Source of the DNA: Psychrobacillus sp. INOP01 | GTDB taxonomy: Bacteria; Bacillota; Bacilli; Bacillales_A; Planococcaceae | Reading direction: 5' to 3' | DNA length: 64,000 bases | Assembly: GCF_018140925.1 (NCBI RefSeq) | Contig: NZ_CP073315.1 | Span: 1,116,001-1,180,000 of the forward strand | Part shown: in pieces, positions 43,379 through 52,387 of the stretch | How the letters are laid out: every line of letters starts with the position of its first letter | How positions within the stretch are numbered: position 1 is the stretch's first letter | Program-made: the position numbers and the translations under genes | Notes under the pieces: model-generated | What the model was told of the DNA's origin: nothing | Seen by the model: only the letters and a program-made list of their open reading frames with translations | Databases searched by the model: none

Positions 43379-44254
43379 CTAATTCTCAAATATGCCTGTT
43401 GCTTCTCCATCAATAAGCAATTTCCATGTTCCATGTTCCTTCAGCGTAATTTTGCCTTTGTAATAATACATTGTTCCTAACCCTCCACCATCAATAAAAC
43501 TACCATCCCGCTTGAAAGTTGTGTTTCCTACAACATTCCCTTTTTTATCGAGCAGCTTTACTTCAATTTTTTCTTTTTCTCCATTTAAGCTTTCTAAGTA
43601 TATTTCATATGATTCACCAATTGGAATTTCCTTTGGAGAGTCAAGCATTGTATAATGCTCCGTTTTAGGAAATGGTGGGAATACATTAATTGTAAATGCT
43701 TCGAATAGTTCTTCCTCCACATAAAACGATAACTGCCATTCTCCTTCTGAGGGAAATGGGATAAAGCTAGTTAATGTATGAGCATCCTCACTATAAAGAC
43801 CACTTGAAAGACCCCCTTGTGACAGCTGGATTTTTTCCCCTTTAGTGTTCTCCGCTTCAACACGATAATTTTTTCCTACAAGAGCACTCGCATCTCCCCA
43901 GAAGTAAAGCATTAGCTTTCCTCCTCTTCTCTTGTCTTTAGCAACAAATTGCTCATTTACCACGAGGATCCCTATTTTTTCTTCTACTCCCACCACCTCT
44001 TGATCTCTGTCGGGCAAAGTAAAAGCTGTTCCTGGTTGTGCACTTAGTCTGTAAGAATCCTCTTTCGTTAAAAAAAGAATTAAGAAAACAGTGCATATTC
44101 CTACGATAGTAAGGATTGGTGTTAAAAAGATAGGTTTCTTTTTAGAAGTTCGCTTAGATTTTAACGTATATAATATTTTCTCTTTTTGTTCATTCTCAAG
44201 AAAATATTTAGGAAGCTTTTTTAACTTATCTTCAAGTTTATTATAATTCTCCAT
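43379..44254 (-). CDS. Probable anti-sigma factor with one membrane span
   Basis: This protein of about 291 residues has a cytoplasmic N terminus (about 1-40), one span (about 42-61: FLTPILTIVGICTVFLILFL) and an extracellular part of about 230 residues rich in beta-strand. The start overlaps the end of an ECF sigma gene, the usual place for a membrane anti-sigma factor. The extracellular region shows Ig-like strands (GEWQLSFYVEEELF, GTWKLLIDGEA) seen in DUF4871-like proteins. ATG at 44254 is nine bases after GGAGG; ATG at 44260 is an alternative. Confidence 0.7.
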   Translation of the reverse strand: MENYNKLEDKLKKLPKYFLENEQKEKILYTLKSKRTSKKKPIFLTPILTIVGICTVFLILFLTKEDSYRLSAQPGTAFTLPDRDQEVVGVEEKIGILVVNEQFVAKDKRRGGKLMLYFWGDASALVGKNYRVEAENTKGEKIQLSQGGLSSGLYSEDAHTLTSFIPFPSEGEWQLSFYVEEELFEAFTINVFPPFPKTEHYTMLDSPKEIPIGESYEIYLESLNGEKEKIEVKLLDKKGNVVGNTTFKRDGSFIDGGGLGTMYYYKGKITLKEHGTWKLLIDGEATGIFEN

Positions 44255-44753
44255 ATTCATACCCCTCCTTTTCCATTAAAGATTTCAGCTTTTTTAAGGA
44301 ACGGTAGTACATCACATTTACGTTATTCTCATTGCTTTTCATCACTTCGCTAACTTCCTTGGACGACATACCCAATATCCCTCTTAGAATAATTACTTCT
44401 TTATAATTTGATGGAAGCTTATTAATTGAATTGTATAAATTGCTGTTTTCTTGATTGATAATAATACGGCGCTCCATATCAATAGAAAAAACTTGCTCTT
44501 GTAAAAACATATGTCTAATTTTACTCCAAACCCGACTCCTTCGATAATGATCGATTACTAAATTTCTTGCTATGGATATTAGCCAAGTTTTTGGATGTGC
44601 ATTCTCGTTATAAATTGAAATTTTTCTCATAGCACGAAGAAAAGTTTCTTGTACAAGATCTTCTACATCCATAGATCCGGTATAGTAGATTAGAAAGCTA
44701 GTAATATCCCTTTCATATAAATTAAACCATTTCTCAATCAAATTGATCTCCAA
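44241..44753 (-). CDS. ECF-type RNA polymerase sigma factor
   Basis: This 170-residue protein has sigma region 2 (about 8-75) with DVEDLVQETFLRAMRKI and KTWLISIARNLVIDHYRR. Region 4 (about 108-160) has LPSNYKEVIILRGILGMSSKEVSEVM. It resembles SigW/SigX/SigM-type factors that respond to envelope stress. The start is TTG at 44753 after a GGGGGG site. The downstream gene overlaps and encodes the likely anti-sigma factor. An ECF-type promoter lies just upstream, so autoregulation is likely. Confidence 0.87.
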   Translation of the reverse strand: MEINLIEKWFNLYERDITSFLIYYTGSMDVEDLVQETFLRAMRKISIYNENAHPKTWLISIARNLVIDHYRRSRVWSKIRHMFLQEQVFSIDMERRIIINQENSNLYNSINKLPSNYKEVIILRGILGMSSKEVSEVMKSNENNVNVMYYRSLKKLKSLMEKEGYEYGEL

Positions 44754-44779
44754 GGGATCCCCCCTTCCTTTAATAATTA

Positions 44780-44805
44780 GACGAATACATTGCTTTAATC
44801 TTACA
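44780..44805 (-). promoter_or_regulatory. ECF-type promoter of the sigma operon
   Basis: On the minus strand TGTAAG (44800-44805) is followed after 16 bases by CGTC (44780-44783). ECF consensus in Bacillus is TGWAAC-N16-CGTC, so one base differs. Confidence 0.5.
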
Positions 44806-44832
44806 TGATAATAGATTTAATTTTGAAGAAAT

Positions 44833-44870
44833 AAAAAATCAACCATTGAACAGTCAATGGTTGATTTTTT
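44833..44870. terminator. Terminator of proS
   Basis: AATCAACCATTGA and TCAATGGTTGATT pair around ACAG with A/T runs on both sides. Confidence 0.8.
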
Positions 44871-44887
44871 CTATATCCATTATCTAA

Positions 44888-46327
44888 TTAGTACGCACGA
44901 CCGAACCATACAGTATGTTTCGAATCCTTACCACAGTTGATACATGTTGTTTTTTCAGCTGGTGGGTTGAATGGAATATTACGAGTGGTAAATTTCGTTT
45001 CGTTTTTCACATTCTCTTCACAAGCATCATCCCCACACCATCCTGCAAGAATCCATCCTGGAATTTCTCCTTTTTCCGTTGAATCCGTAAGATGTTGCTT
45101 TAACTGCTCCAGAGAATCCACATTTGTATGGGAGTTTTCATCACGGAATGCACGAGCTTTTTCAAGTAAGCGTGTTTGCATTGTAGTTAGGGCACCTTCA
45201 ATACATTCAACAGCCGTTGCTAGCTCCACGGAAACTTTTTCAGCTTCATCACGTACTTTGATCAGTGCTTGATTGTTTTCTAAATCACGAGGTCCTAATT
45301 CAATACGAACTGGTACACCTTTAAGCTCCCATTCATTGAATTTATAACCAGGAGATTGATCTGAATCATCAAGACGAACACGAATACCTTTTACTTTTAA
45401 CGCTGCATAAAGCTCATCTAATTTTTCCATAATTGCTGGGTTCTTCTTCCAAGGACCGACTGGAATTAGCACTACTTGAGTTGGAGCAACACGTGGTGGT
45501 AATACAAGCCCTTGCTCATCACCATGTACCATAATAACCGAGCCGATTAATCGAGTAGACGTTCCCCAAGAGGTTGTATGCACATGCTGATGCTTGTTTT
45601 CTTTGTTCAAATATTTAATATCAAATGCTTCTGCAAATTTTGTTCCAAGATAATGTGAAGTACCAGCTTGAACAGCTTTCCCATCTTTCATCATTGCTTC
45701 GATTGAATATGTGTCTACAGCACCTGCAAAGCGTTCAGAAGGTGTTTTTTGACCATCGTAAACAGGGATGGCTAAAAGCTCCTCTACAACCTCTTTATAG
45801 ATGTTAAGCATCTGCATTGTTTCGTGACGTGCCTCTTCTTCATCTACATGCGCTGTATGTCCTTCCTGCCATAAAAATTCAGAAGTACGGATAAATGGAA
45901 GAGTTTTCTTTTCCCAACGGAACACGTTTGCCCATTGGTTGATAAGAACTGGAAGATCACGGTAACTCTTAATCCAATCTGAATACAAATGACCAATCAT
46001 CGTCTCTGATGTTGGACGTAACGCTAAACGTTCTTCCAATTTTTCACCAGCAGCTTCCGTTACCCATGGTAGCTCTGGAGCGAACCCTTCAATATGATCC
46101 TTTTCTTTTTGGAAGAAAGATTCAGGTATCAACATTGGGAAATAAGCATTTCGATGTCCTGTTTCTTTAAAACGTCTGTTCATTTCATCTTGAATATGCT
46201 CCCAAATTTCAAAGCCATCTGGTTTAAAAGCAATACACCCACGAACAGGCGTGTAATCCATTAAATCCGCCTTCTGAATTGTATCGATATACCATTTAGT
46301 AAAATCGTTTTGCTGTTGATTTGTCAT
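44888..46327 (-). CDS. proS: Prolyl-tRNA synthetase, archaeal/eukaryotic-like (type 3)
   Basis: This 479-residue class II synthetase charges tRNA-Pro. Motif 2 is seen in QWANVFRWEKKTLPFIRTSEFLWQ, and TSET, GTSHYLGTKFAEAF and motif 3 VHGDEQGLVLPPRVAP are present. The C-terminal zinc-like domain has CGDDAC and CINCG. The roughly 480-residue length without the bacterial editing insert marks the type 3 form. Many Firmicutes carry this form instead of, or with, the long bacterial type. A T-box leader with a CCT specifier lies upstream, and AGGAGG precedes the ATG. Confidence 0.93.
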   Translation of the reverse strand: MTNQQQNDFTKWYIDTIQKADLMDYTPVRGCIAFKPDGFEIWEHIQDEMNRRFKETGHRNAYFPMLIPESFFQKEKDHIEGFAPELPWVTEAAGEKLEERLALRPTSETMIGHLYSDWIKSYRDLPVLINQWANVFRWEKKTLPFIRTSEFLWQEGHTAHVDEEEARHETMQMLNIYKEVVEELLAIPVYDGQKTPSERFAGAVDTYSIEAMMKDGKAVQAGTSHYLGTKFAEAFDIKYLNKENKHQHVHTTSWGTSTRLIGSVIMVHGDEQGLVLPPRVAPTQVVLIPVGPWKKNPAIMEKLDELYAALKVKGIRVRLDDSDQSPGYKFNEWELKGVPVRIELGPRDLENNQALIKVRDEAEKVSVELATAVECIEGALTTMQTRLLEKARAFRDENSHTNVDSLEQLKQHLTDSTEKGEIPGWILAGWCGDDACEENVKNETKFTTRNIPFNPPAEKTTCINCGKDSKHTVWFGRAY

Positions 46328-46349
46328 CTAAATTCCTCCTATTTATATC

Positions 46350-46510
46350 AATTATGCCTCTGCGTTATTACGTCCAAATTTTGAATTGTGATTAGACCTG
46401 CGTGATACATGATACAGGTCAGGTAGCCGTTGTCGCATGAATGCGACGCACTTAGGTTAACACCCTTATCACCATTTCAAAATCTGTGACTTCTGCCGGA
46501 GGCATTAATT
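46350..46510 (-). other. Nested structured element between the proS T-box and start codon
   Basis: AATTATGCCTC (46350-46360) pairs with GAGGCATTAATT (to 46510), and ATTTTGAA pairs with TTTCAAAAT farther in. Two inner hairpins are GACCTG/CAGGTC (46395-46420) and GTCGCAT/ATGCGAC (46432-46447). A further hairpin, 46507-46546, abuts the T-box terminator. The element lies in the transcribed leader. It could be a second regulatory RNA or an inserted dispersed repeat. Confidence 0.5.
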
Positions 46511-46546
46511 CGATTTAGCAGAGTCCAACACCTGCTGAATCGAATT

Positions 46547-46790
46547 AAAAAAGCACAAAGTCATCCTCGTAAAAGGACGTCTTTGTGCTGAATAGACGTG
46601 GTACCACCTTAGTTTAGCTTAAAATAATTTAAGCCCTCTAAACGTTTGATAACGAAAACGAATCGGTTATGTTTGCATAACATCTCCGTGATAGGTTTCA
46701 ACAAGAAGTGGTGATATAGCTCTCAGCGTACGCTATACTTTCTGTTTCACAATTCTTATCTACTTGGTCACTTCGCAGATTGTATTACTA
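46547..46790 (-). promoter_or_regulatory. T-box riboswitch leader of proS
   Basis: On the minus strand the T-box core AAGGTGGTACCACG (46597-46610) precedes a terminator: GCACAAAG...CTTTGTGC with six T (46547-46588). Upstream in stem I the sequence GAAACCTATCAC has a CCT codon (46693-46695) in the specifier position, matching proline. Uncharged tRNA-Pro should pair there and with the T-box to favour proS transcription. Confidence 0.9.
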
Positions 46791-47005
46791 ATAATATACC
46801 AAATAACCTACTTTAATACAATGTGGATTAATATACCTGAAATTTTCAATTTATATGTGGAGGAGCGGCAGTGGAATTTGAGATTAAAGGACTGTATTTT
46901 GCGATTCATCGTTAGGAAGTTGTTCATTCGCTATAGGTATTCACCCATATGGTTACCTTTGAGTATCTTATACATAAAATGCTATTTTGGTATGGAGGAA
47001 TTAGT

Positions 47006-47788
47006 CTGGGATATTTTGTGAACGTGGAGCAAGGTGTAAATTTGTATGTAGAAGACATCAATCCAAGTGCAAGCAAGACAATTGTGTTTTTACATGGGTG
47101 GCCATTAAGCCATGAACAATTTGAATATCAGTATGATGTTTTACCATCAATGGGATACCGCTGTATTGGTATTGACTGGAGAGGATTTGGAAAGTCAGAT
47201 AAACCTATGAGCGGCTATAATTACGACAGACTAGCAGATGATATTCATGCCGTAGTTAGAGCACTCCAACTAAGCAATTTCACACTAATTGGCCACTCCA
47301 CTGGAGGAGCAATCGCTATACGCTATACTGCTCGTCATAATGGCTACGGAGTATCTAAACTAGTCCTAATAGATGCCGCGGCTCCCACTGGATTTTCACA
47401 GGAAAATGCAAACAATCTACTAACAGAAACATTAAATGATCGACCAAAAATGATGCAAGGTGTAACAGATACTTTTTTCTTTCAATATATTTCAATTCCA
47501 TTCTCTAATTGGTTTAATGGGTTAGGGCTACAAGCAGCGGGATGGTCTACCGCAGCCATTATCAACACCTTGAGGGATGAAAAGCTTGATGCAGACCTTC
47601 CCAAAATAACAGTCCCTACATTAATCGTTCATGGTGTACATGATAAGGTTATCCCATTTGAACAAGCTCAAATACTTAATCAGACAATAAAAAATTCGCA
47701 TCTCGTCCCATTCCATTACAGCGGACATGGTCTTTTCTGGGAAGAACGAGAAAAGTTTAACGAGCTCGTAAAGCAGTTTGTCGGCTAG
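47006..47788 (+). CDS. Alpha/beta hydrolase, probable CTG start
   Basis: This 260-residue serine hydrolase has FLHGWPLSHEQF as oxyanion loop, the nucleophile elbow GHSTGG, the aspartate in VHGVHDKV and the histidine in YSGHGLFWEE. It resembles non-haem chloroperoxidase/esterase-type enzymes; the substrate is unknown. The frame can begin at 46949, but the only ideal ribosome site, GGAGG at 46994-46998, is seven bases before CTG at 47006. That start gives the family-like N terminus GYFVNVEQGVNLYVED. GTG at 47018 is a fallback. Confidence 0.82.
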   Translation: MGYFVNVEQGVNLYVEDINPSASKTIVFLHGWPLSHEQFEYQYDVLPSMGYRCIGIDWRGFGKSDKPMSGYNYDRLADDIHAVVRALQLSNFTLIGHSTGGAIAIRYTARHNGYGVSKLVLIDAAAPTGFSQENANNLLTETLNDRPKMMQGVTDTFFFQYISIPFSNWFNGLGLQAAGWSTAAIINTLRDEKLDADLPKITVPTLIVHGVHDKVIPFEQAQILNQTIKNSHLVPFHYSGHGLFWEEREKFNELVKQFVG

Positions 47789-47822
47789 ATACAGTGGAAT
47801 ATATTTAACTCCAAAATACCAA

Positions 47823-47863
47823 GGTTCACAAGAAGCTTTTAAGCTACTTGTGAACTTTTTTGT
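47823..47863 (+). terminator. Terminator after the hydrolase gene
   Basis: GGTTCACAAG and CTTGTGAAC pair with an inner AAGCTT..AAGCT, followed by six T. Confidence 0.75.
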
Positions 47864-47994
47864 TATACACCTGAATATATAGCCAGTTATCACCCCAAAG
47901 ACTCACAATAAGTAGAAAATACTATCATAATATCTTATACTTATAAATGATTGAATCTTCAATTATTAAAGCGAAATACGAAAGGTGGAGAAAC

Positions 47995-48366
47995 ATGAAA
48001 CTAGGCGCATTTTCTGTAAGTTTAAATGTAAAAGATATTAATGCTTCAAAAGATTTTTATGAAAAACTTGGCTTTCAATCCTTTGGAGGTGAAATTAATC
48101 AAAATTGGTTAATCATGAAGAATGGGGATACCATAATTGGTTTGTTCCAAGGTATGTTTGAGAAAAATATTCTAACCTTTAATCCTGGATGGAATAGTAA
48201 TGCCGAAAATCTAGAATCTTTTACTGACGTCCGTGAGCTTCAAAAGCAGCTTAAACAGAGTGGAATAAAACTGCAGACAGAAGCAGATGAAACTACAGAA
48301 GGTCCCGCACATTTTACACTCGAAGATCCTGATGGCAATCAGATTCTAATAGATCAACATAGATAA
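47995..48366 (+). CDS. VOC family (glyoxalase-like) protein
   Basis: This 123-residue single-module VOC protein has strand [22 protein letters not shown] at the start and [16 protein letters not shown] at the end, the usual metal-ligand glutamate region of glyoxalase/dioxygenase relatives. Aspartate replaces the glutamate commonly found near the end. Its function is not predictable. ATG at 47995 has AAAGGTGGAG before it; an upstream in-frame start at 47947 lacks a site. Confidence 0.82.
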   Translation: MKLGAFSVSLNVKDINASKDFYEKLGFQSFGGEINQNWLIMKNGDTIIGLFQGMFEKNILTFNPGWNSNAENLESFTDVRELQKQLKQSGIKLQTEADETTEGPAHFTLEDPDGNQILIDQHR

Positions 48367-48451
48367 TTATAGGGAATATATATTAAGAAAAGTTGCAGAC
48401 TCCCCCTGAAGGAATCGAGCTGCTGGCGTTTCGAGGTAGCCAGATAATGCT

Positions 48452-48487
48452 AAAAAGTGCCTAAATCTTTTTAGATAGGCACTTTTT
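48452..48487 (+). terminator. Terminator after the VOC gene
   Basis: AAAAAGTGCCTA and TAGGCACTTTTT pair. A GC-rich stretch just upstream (48395-48443) with CTGGC...GCCAG may be a remnant of the dispersed repeat family. Confidence 0.75.
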
Positions 48488-48581
48488 AGATTTCATTGAT
48501 TTTTTCGATTATACTTTTAAGGGACAATTGAGGTTAGGGAAGCAGGTTCGTATAGGAGAACTTGCTTTTTATTTGTAAATT

Positions 48582-49043
48582 TTATACGTTAGCATCTGGA
48601 AACTTATCTGCAACTAGATTTAATATAATATTATGCTCAAGCAATGCCTTTAGGCCGCAAAGAACAATAGTATATCCACCTGTTGAGTCTATTACTTGAT
48701 TTACTATTTCAGTTTTATTCCCCTTAAACCCATAATTTATTATCTCGATGTATGTTTCTTCTGATTCTCTTGGAGTAAAAATCCATTCAACAGTTGTGTC
48801 ATCATCAAATTGGATAAGAATTCGCTTGTTTTGTTCAATTTCTTTCACATCAAGCTCTGCTGAAACTCCGTACATCTCCCAATCCCAACGAATCTGCTTT
48901 CCCTTTTCTAATCTTCCATTGCTCTTAGTAAACCAAAATTTCGTAGTAATTGCTGGATCAATAAAAGCTTCAAACACCTCATCTACAGGCTTTCTAATAA
49001 GCATTCCTACATTAACAGTTGATATATCATTAAGGTTCGTCAT
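48582..49043 (-). CDS. SRPBCC (START/AHSA1-like) protein
   Basis: This 153-residue protein has the SRPBCC pattern: an N-terminal strand VNVGMLIRKPVDEVFEAFIDP, then TTKFWFTKSNGRLEKGKQIRWDWEM and a long C-terminal helix. Such folds bind hydrophobic ligands in a cavity; no ligand can be named. ATG at 49043 lies behind AAGGAG. It starts four bases after the DUF1801 gene, so the two form an operon. Confidence 0.82.
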   Translation of the reverse strand: MTNLNDISTVNVGMLIRKPVDEVFEAFIDPAITTKFWFTKSNGRLEKGKQIRWDWEMYGVSAELDVKEIEQNKRILIQFDDDTTVEWIFTPRESEETYIEIINYGFKGNKTEIVNQVIDSTGGYTIVLCGLKALLEHNIILNLVADKFPDANV

Positions 49044-49047
49044 TGTT

Positions 49048-49434
49048 TTAATTCTCCTTATCCTTATGATCTTCATTCAAGTACATTGCTGCTTGAATAA
49101 GAGAAGTAAAAACTTCTGATTGGATATCATCAATCTTTGTAATTCTAATATGTCTCATTGTTTTTCCCGTACCTTGCAGTAAATTGCGTATGTCTTTTTC
49201 TACAAGTTCATTACCCTTTTGAAAACCTAAATTAACATGCTTTTTGGCTGTTTGCAGATAACAAACTAATCCTTTATACGAATAGTTTGGCATCGACCAT
49301 TTATATTCTTCTACAAGAGCAGGGGATGCGTCTAGAATTATTTTTCTTAATGCCTCAGCAATGCTTTGAATATTATCAGGTAAATCTTGAATAAACTTAT
49401 CAACTTCTGTAATTGTTCTTGTGTTATTTTCCAT
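49048..49434 (-). CDS. DUF1801 (YdhG-like) protein
   Basis: This 128-residue protein has the DUF1801 signature: VDKFIQDLPDNIQSIAEALR, EEYKWSMPNYSYKG, and KKHVNLGFQKGNEL. The fold is shared with frataxin-like and iron-carrier-like proteins, but function is unknown. It is the first gene of an operon with the SRPBCC gene, a pairing seen in other Bacillales. Confidence 0.85.
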   Translation of the reverse strand: MENNTRTITEVDKFIQDLPDNIQSIAEALRKIILDASPALVEEYKWSMPNYSYKGLVCYLQTAKKHVNLGFQKGNELVEKDIRNLLQGTGKTMRHIRITKIDDIQSEVFTSLIQAAMYLNEDHKDKEN

Positions 49435-49500
49435 GATTTTTCTCCTTCCCTAGTTCTTACTAAGAATAATTGCTATGCCCTTTCTTAAATCCAATTTAAA

Positions 49501-49540
49501 AAAGACGCTCGAGATTATAGTAATCTCAAACGTCATTTGT
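49501..49540 (-). terminator. Terminator after the second VOC gene
   Basis: GACG...GAGATT and AATCTC...CGTC pair; the minus strand then has six T. Confidence 0.55.
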
Positions 49541-49559
49541 AACGTTCCTATAATAGATT

Positions 49560-49955
49560 CTACTTCGCGTTCTCATCAGGCTGATGAATACCAAAAATAT
49601 TGCCTTCTGTATCAACATAATATCCTTGCCAAGCCATTCCAGGAAGGGCGTACTTTGGCATTGCTACTTTTCCACCATACTCAAGGATTTTAGCTTCCGT
49701 TGAATCGTAATCTTCTATACCCAATGTACAAGAGAAGCCATTCATAGGCTGATGTTGTTCTGGAGGAGGTGTTTGACGTTTCATTAAAGCTCCATCAATA
49801 CCAGGCTGACTTGCATCACCAGTCACAGCTCCAAAATAAGGCATCCCCGCATAATCAGTCCAATCTTCAAATGTCCATCCAAATATTTCTCCATAAAACT
49901 TCTTTGCACGGTCCATGTCATCCACATGAATTTCGAAATGAACTAATCTCCCCAT
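49560..49955 (-). CDS. VOC family protein
   Basis: This 131-residue glyoxalase-fold protein starts MGRLVHFEIHVDDMDRAKKF and includes YGEIFGWTFEDW and a C-terminal GYYVDTEGNIFGIHQPDE. This subgroup resembles bleomycin-resistance/CFP32-type VOC proteins. AGGAGG lies before ATG at 49955; the frame extends to 49979 but without a site. It lies in a cluster of small VOC and SRPBCC genes with no obvious pathway. Confidence 0.85.
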   Translation of the reverse strand: MGRLVHFEIHVDDMDRAKKFYGEIFGWTFEDWTDYAGMPYFGAVTGDASQPGIDGALMKRQTPPPEQHQPMNGFSCTLGIEDYDSTEAKILEYGGKVAMPKYALPGMAWQGYYVDTEGNIFGIHQPDENAK

Positions 49956-50179
49956 ACTTCTCCTCCTATTTTGTTTCATTCAAGGTTTAAAAGCCGTATA
50001 CCATTGAATACTGGTATACCTTCTTCATCATTGTAATAAAGATTGAAAATTAAATCAATTTATTAAAGTACTTTCTAGTTTAAAATTTTCAATTGAAGTT
50101 TCACTAGAAATATCCATATATTGTTAAGGATTTTTATAACTAAATTACACTAAAACCATGGATAAGCTATCCCTATAAA

Positions 50180-50632
50180 TTATTTCTCTAAGTATGCTAT
50201 CAATGCATCTAAATCCTTTGCAGAGGCCTTCTTAAAGGTACCCGCCATCATTTTACCAAATAGTTTAGTTATGCCAGTGAGGCCTTTTATTTCTCCGTTC
50301 AACGTAATCTCCGTAAGGTTATTAGATGAAGTAACTATATATGTAAAGATAAATTCTCCTTTACCAGTTGTTCCTTTCGTTCCATCACAGCGAAGAACAA
50401 TTTTATCTGGCTCATTTAGTTCAACCACTTCAAAATGTTCTGTAGCCACTTGTCCAAACATCTTTCTCGATTCCTTCCACTGACTTCCCACTTGCATAGG
50501 TCCATCATCCAATCGCTCAATTCCTACAAGTCCTTGCATCCAGTGATTAGCGGCATCTATATCAAATAAACCATAATATACTTGCTGCTTAGATACTTGG
50601 GTAGTTCTTTTCACTTCAAAATTAATACTCAA
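50180..50632 (-). CDS. SRPBCC family protein
   Basis: This 150-residue protein starts, from TTG at 50632, with LSINFEVKRTTQVSKQQVYY and contains WMQGLVGIERLDDGPMQVGS, a polyketide-cyclase-like SRPBCC pattern. AAAGGGGG precedes the TTG. An in-frame ATG at 50728 would add 32 unlike residues and has no site. Its ligand and role are unknown. Confidence 0.8.
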   Translation of the reverse strand: MSINFEVKRTTQVSKQQVYYGLFDIDAANHWMQGLVGIERLDDGPMQVGSQWKESRKMFGQVATEHFEVVELNEPDKIVLRCDGTKGTTGKGEFIFTYIVTSSNNLTEITLNGEIKGLTGITKLFGKMMAGTFKKASAKDLDALIAYLEK

Positions 50633-50802
50633 ACTGATAGCCCCCTTTAAAGTTTTTCTAAAGTATACCATACAGCCATGTCGTCTTTGATTAAGATAAT
50701 CTTGAAGTATTATACCCCCTATTTGCAACGTAGTTTGACATAAACGCTACTATAACTTAAACTTCTCTAAAAAGTTAAATCTCTAATTATGAAAGGATGA
50801 AT

Positions 50803-51201
50803 ATGTTGAGCATTGAACAACAGTCGAAGCCCCTCTCACTTAAAGAGAAATCTATTCTTTTTCTTCAGAACGTAGCATCTGGCAATGTTCGAGAAGTTTA
50901 CCAGAAATTCGTAGGTCCTGACTTTCTTCATCATAACCCATTTTTCCCAGGCGATTCCAAATCTCTAATGGTAGCAATGGAAGAAAATGCTACCAAGAAC
51001 TCTAATAAAAGACTGGAAGTAAAACTTGCGATACAAGAAAAAGATATGGTTACGGTTTACTCACACATAAAGCAAAATCCAGAAGATCTTGGAGCAGCTG
51101 TAGTACATATCTTTCGTTTCAAAGATAACCAAATCGTTGAAATGTGGGATGTAGGTCAACTTATACCTGAGGATTCTCCTAATAAGAATGGAATGTTTTA
51201 A
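50803..51201 (+). CDS. SnoaL/NTF2-like protein
   Basis: This 132-residue protein has the NTF2-like cone fold pattern: LKEKSILFLQNVASGNVREVYQKFVG, then DFLHHNPFFPGD, and the C-terminal VVHIFRFKDNQIVEMWDVGQ. SnoaL-like members bind or isomerise small molecules; many are of unknown role. ATG at 50803 is six bases after AAAGG; ATG at 50797 is adjacent to it. Confidence 0.82.
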   Translation: MLSIEQQSKPLSLKEKSILFLQNVASGNVREVYQKFVGPDFLHHNPFFPGDSKSLMVAMEENATKNSNKRLEVKLAIQEKDMVTVYSHIKQNPEDLGAAVVHIFRFKDNQIVEMWDVGQLIPEDSPNKNGMF

Positions 51202-51217
51202 TAAAAACTGGAATACA

Positions 51218-51262
51218 AAAAACACTCACAAATGTTGACTTAACAATTTTGTGAGTGTTTCT
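51218..51262 (+). terminator. Terminator after the SnoaL-like gene
   Basis: AAACACTCACAAA and TTTGTGAGTGTTT pair around the loop, followed by T residues. Confidence 0.8.
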
Positions 51263-51448
51263 TTTAATAATATGTTTGTGCTAATGATACCGGTGGACCG
51301 TTCTCTACTTAATACACACCATTAATAAATATCCTTCTGTGATAACCGCGAATAATGAATTTAAAGACACTTCTAGCAGTATTCTGTCATCTCTGTAAAT
51401 AGTAGTATATAATGAACGTTACAAACATTCTTAAGGGAGTACGAATTC

Positions 51449-52297
51449 ATGCAAACATTAGAAAAACTTTCCGATCGACTCTTCTACCTGCCTCCATATC
51501 AAAAAACAGATCGACCAATATTAGCTGCTGTTGTAGGAGACAATCAGACACTATTGATAGATGCTGGGAATTCTTCTATTCATGCTAAACAATTCAAAGA
51601 TCAATTAGCTTCCTATCATGTCACCGGAGATATTCTGGCTCTCACACATTGGCATTGGGATCATGTATTTGGCTTATGTGAAATGGCTATGCCTTCAATT
51701 GCCAATTTCATGACCTACGACAAAGTAAAAGAACTACAAGAGTTATCATGGGGAGACAAGGAGTTGGATGAACGTGTCGAAGCAGGGATTGAAATTCCGT
51801 TTTGTGCAGACGCGATAAAGCTAGAGCTTGGAAGTATGCGAGAGGTTATCATACCAGATCCCACTATCATTTTTGAAAAGCGAATAAAACTGAATATCGG
51901 TGGGGTTACCTGTATCATTGAACATGTTGGTGGAGATCATTCGTCTGATTCGAATCTCATTTATATACCGGAGGAAAAAACGCTATTTCTTGGTGACTGC
52001 CTCTATGCAAATATGTACGCAGAAAAGTGGCATTATACCATTGAAAAGATGTATAACCTTCTGGGGAAGATTAAAGATTATGATGCGGAAATCTACTTCC
52101 TATCTCATCATCCTGCACCTTTGACAAAGGATGAATTTGCTTCCTTTGTTTCATTATTGAAGACAAGTGCTGAATTAACGAATAAACATAAAGGCAAACT
52201 AGAGGTAATTGCAGCGGAGATGTCCTCTCATTTTGGACGTAACTTGACTGAAGACGATTTAGAAATAATCAGGTACTTTGTAAATGGTTATGTTTAA
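51449..52297 (+). CDS. MBL-fold metallo-hydrolase
   Basis: This 282-residue protein has the metal motif H67-W-H69-W-D71-H72, then a histidine in EHVGGDHSSD, aspartate in FLGDCLY and histidine in LSHHPAP. That is a complete two-metal MBL site. A C-terminal helical extension (about 235-282) is typical of glyoxalase-II-like or lactonase-like hydrolases. The substrate is unknown. AAGGGAG lies before the ATG. Confidence 0.85.
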   Translation: MQTLEKLSDRLFYLPPYQKTDRPILAAVVGDNQTLLIDAGNSSIHAKQFKDQLASYHVTGDILALTHWHWDHVFGLCEMAMPSIANFMTYDKVKELQELSWGDKELDERVEAGIEIPFCADAIKLELGSMREVIIPDPTIIFEKRIKLNIGGVTCIIEHVGGDHSSDSNLIYIPEEKTLFLGDCLYANMYAEKWHYTIEKMYNLLGKIKDYDAEIYFLSHHPAPLTKDEFASFVSLLKTSAELTNKHKGKLEVIAAEMSSHFGRNLTEDDLEIIRYFVNGYV

Positions 52298-52387
52298 AAT
52301 GTATTGATGTTTTAAACATTACAGATTTTCCGAACAAGAAAGCTTACTTCTTCAAATATAGGATAATAGTGAGATGCACTATCTTAG

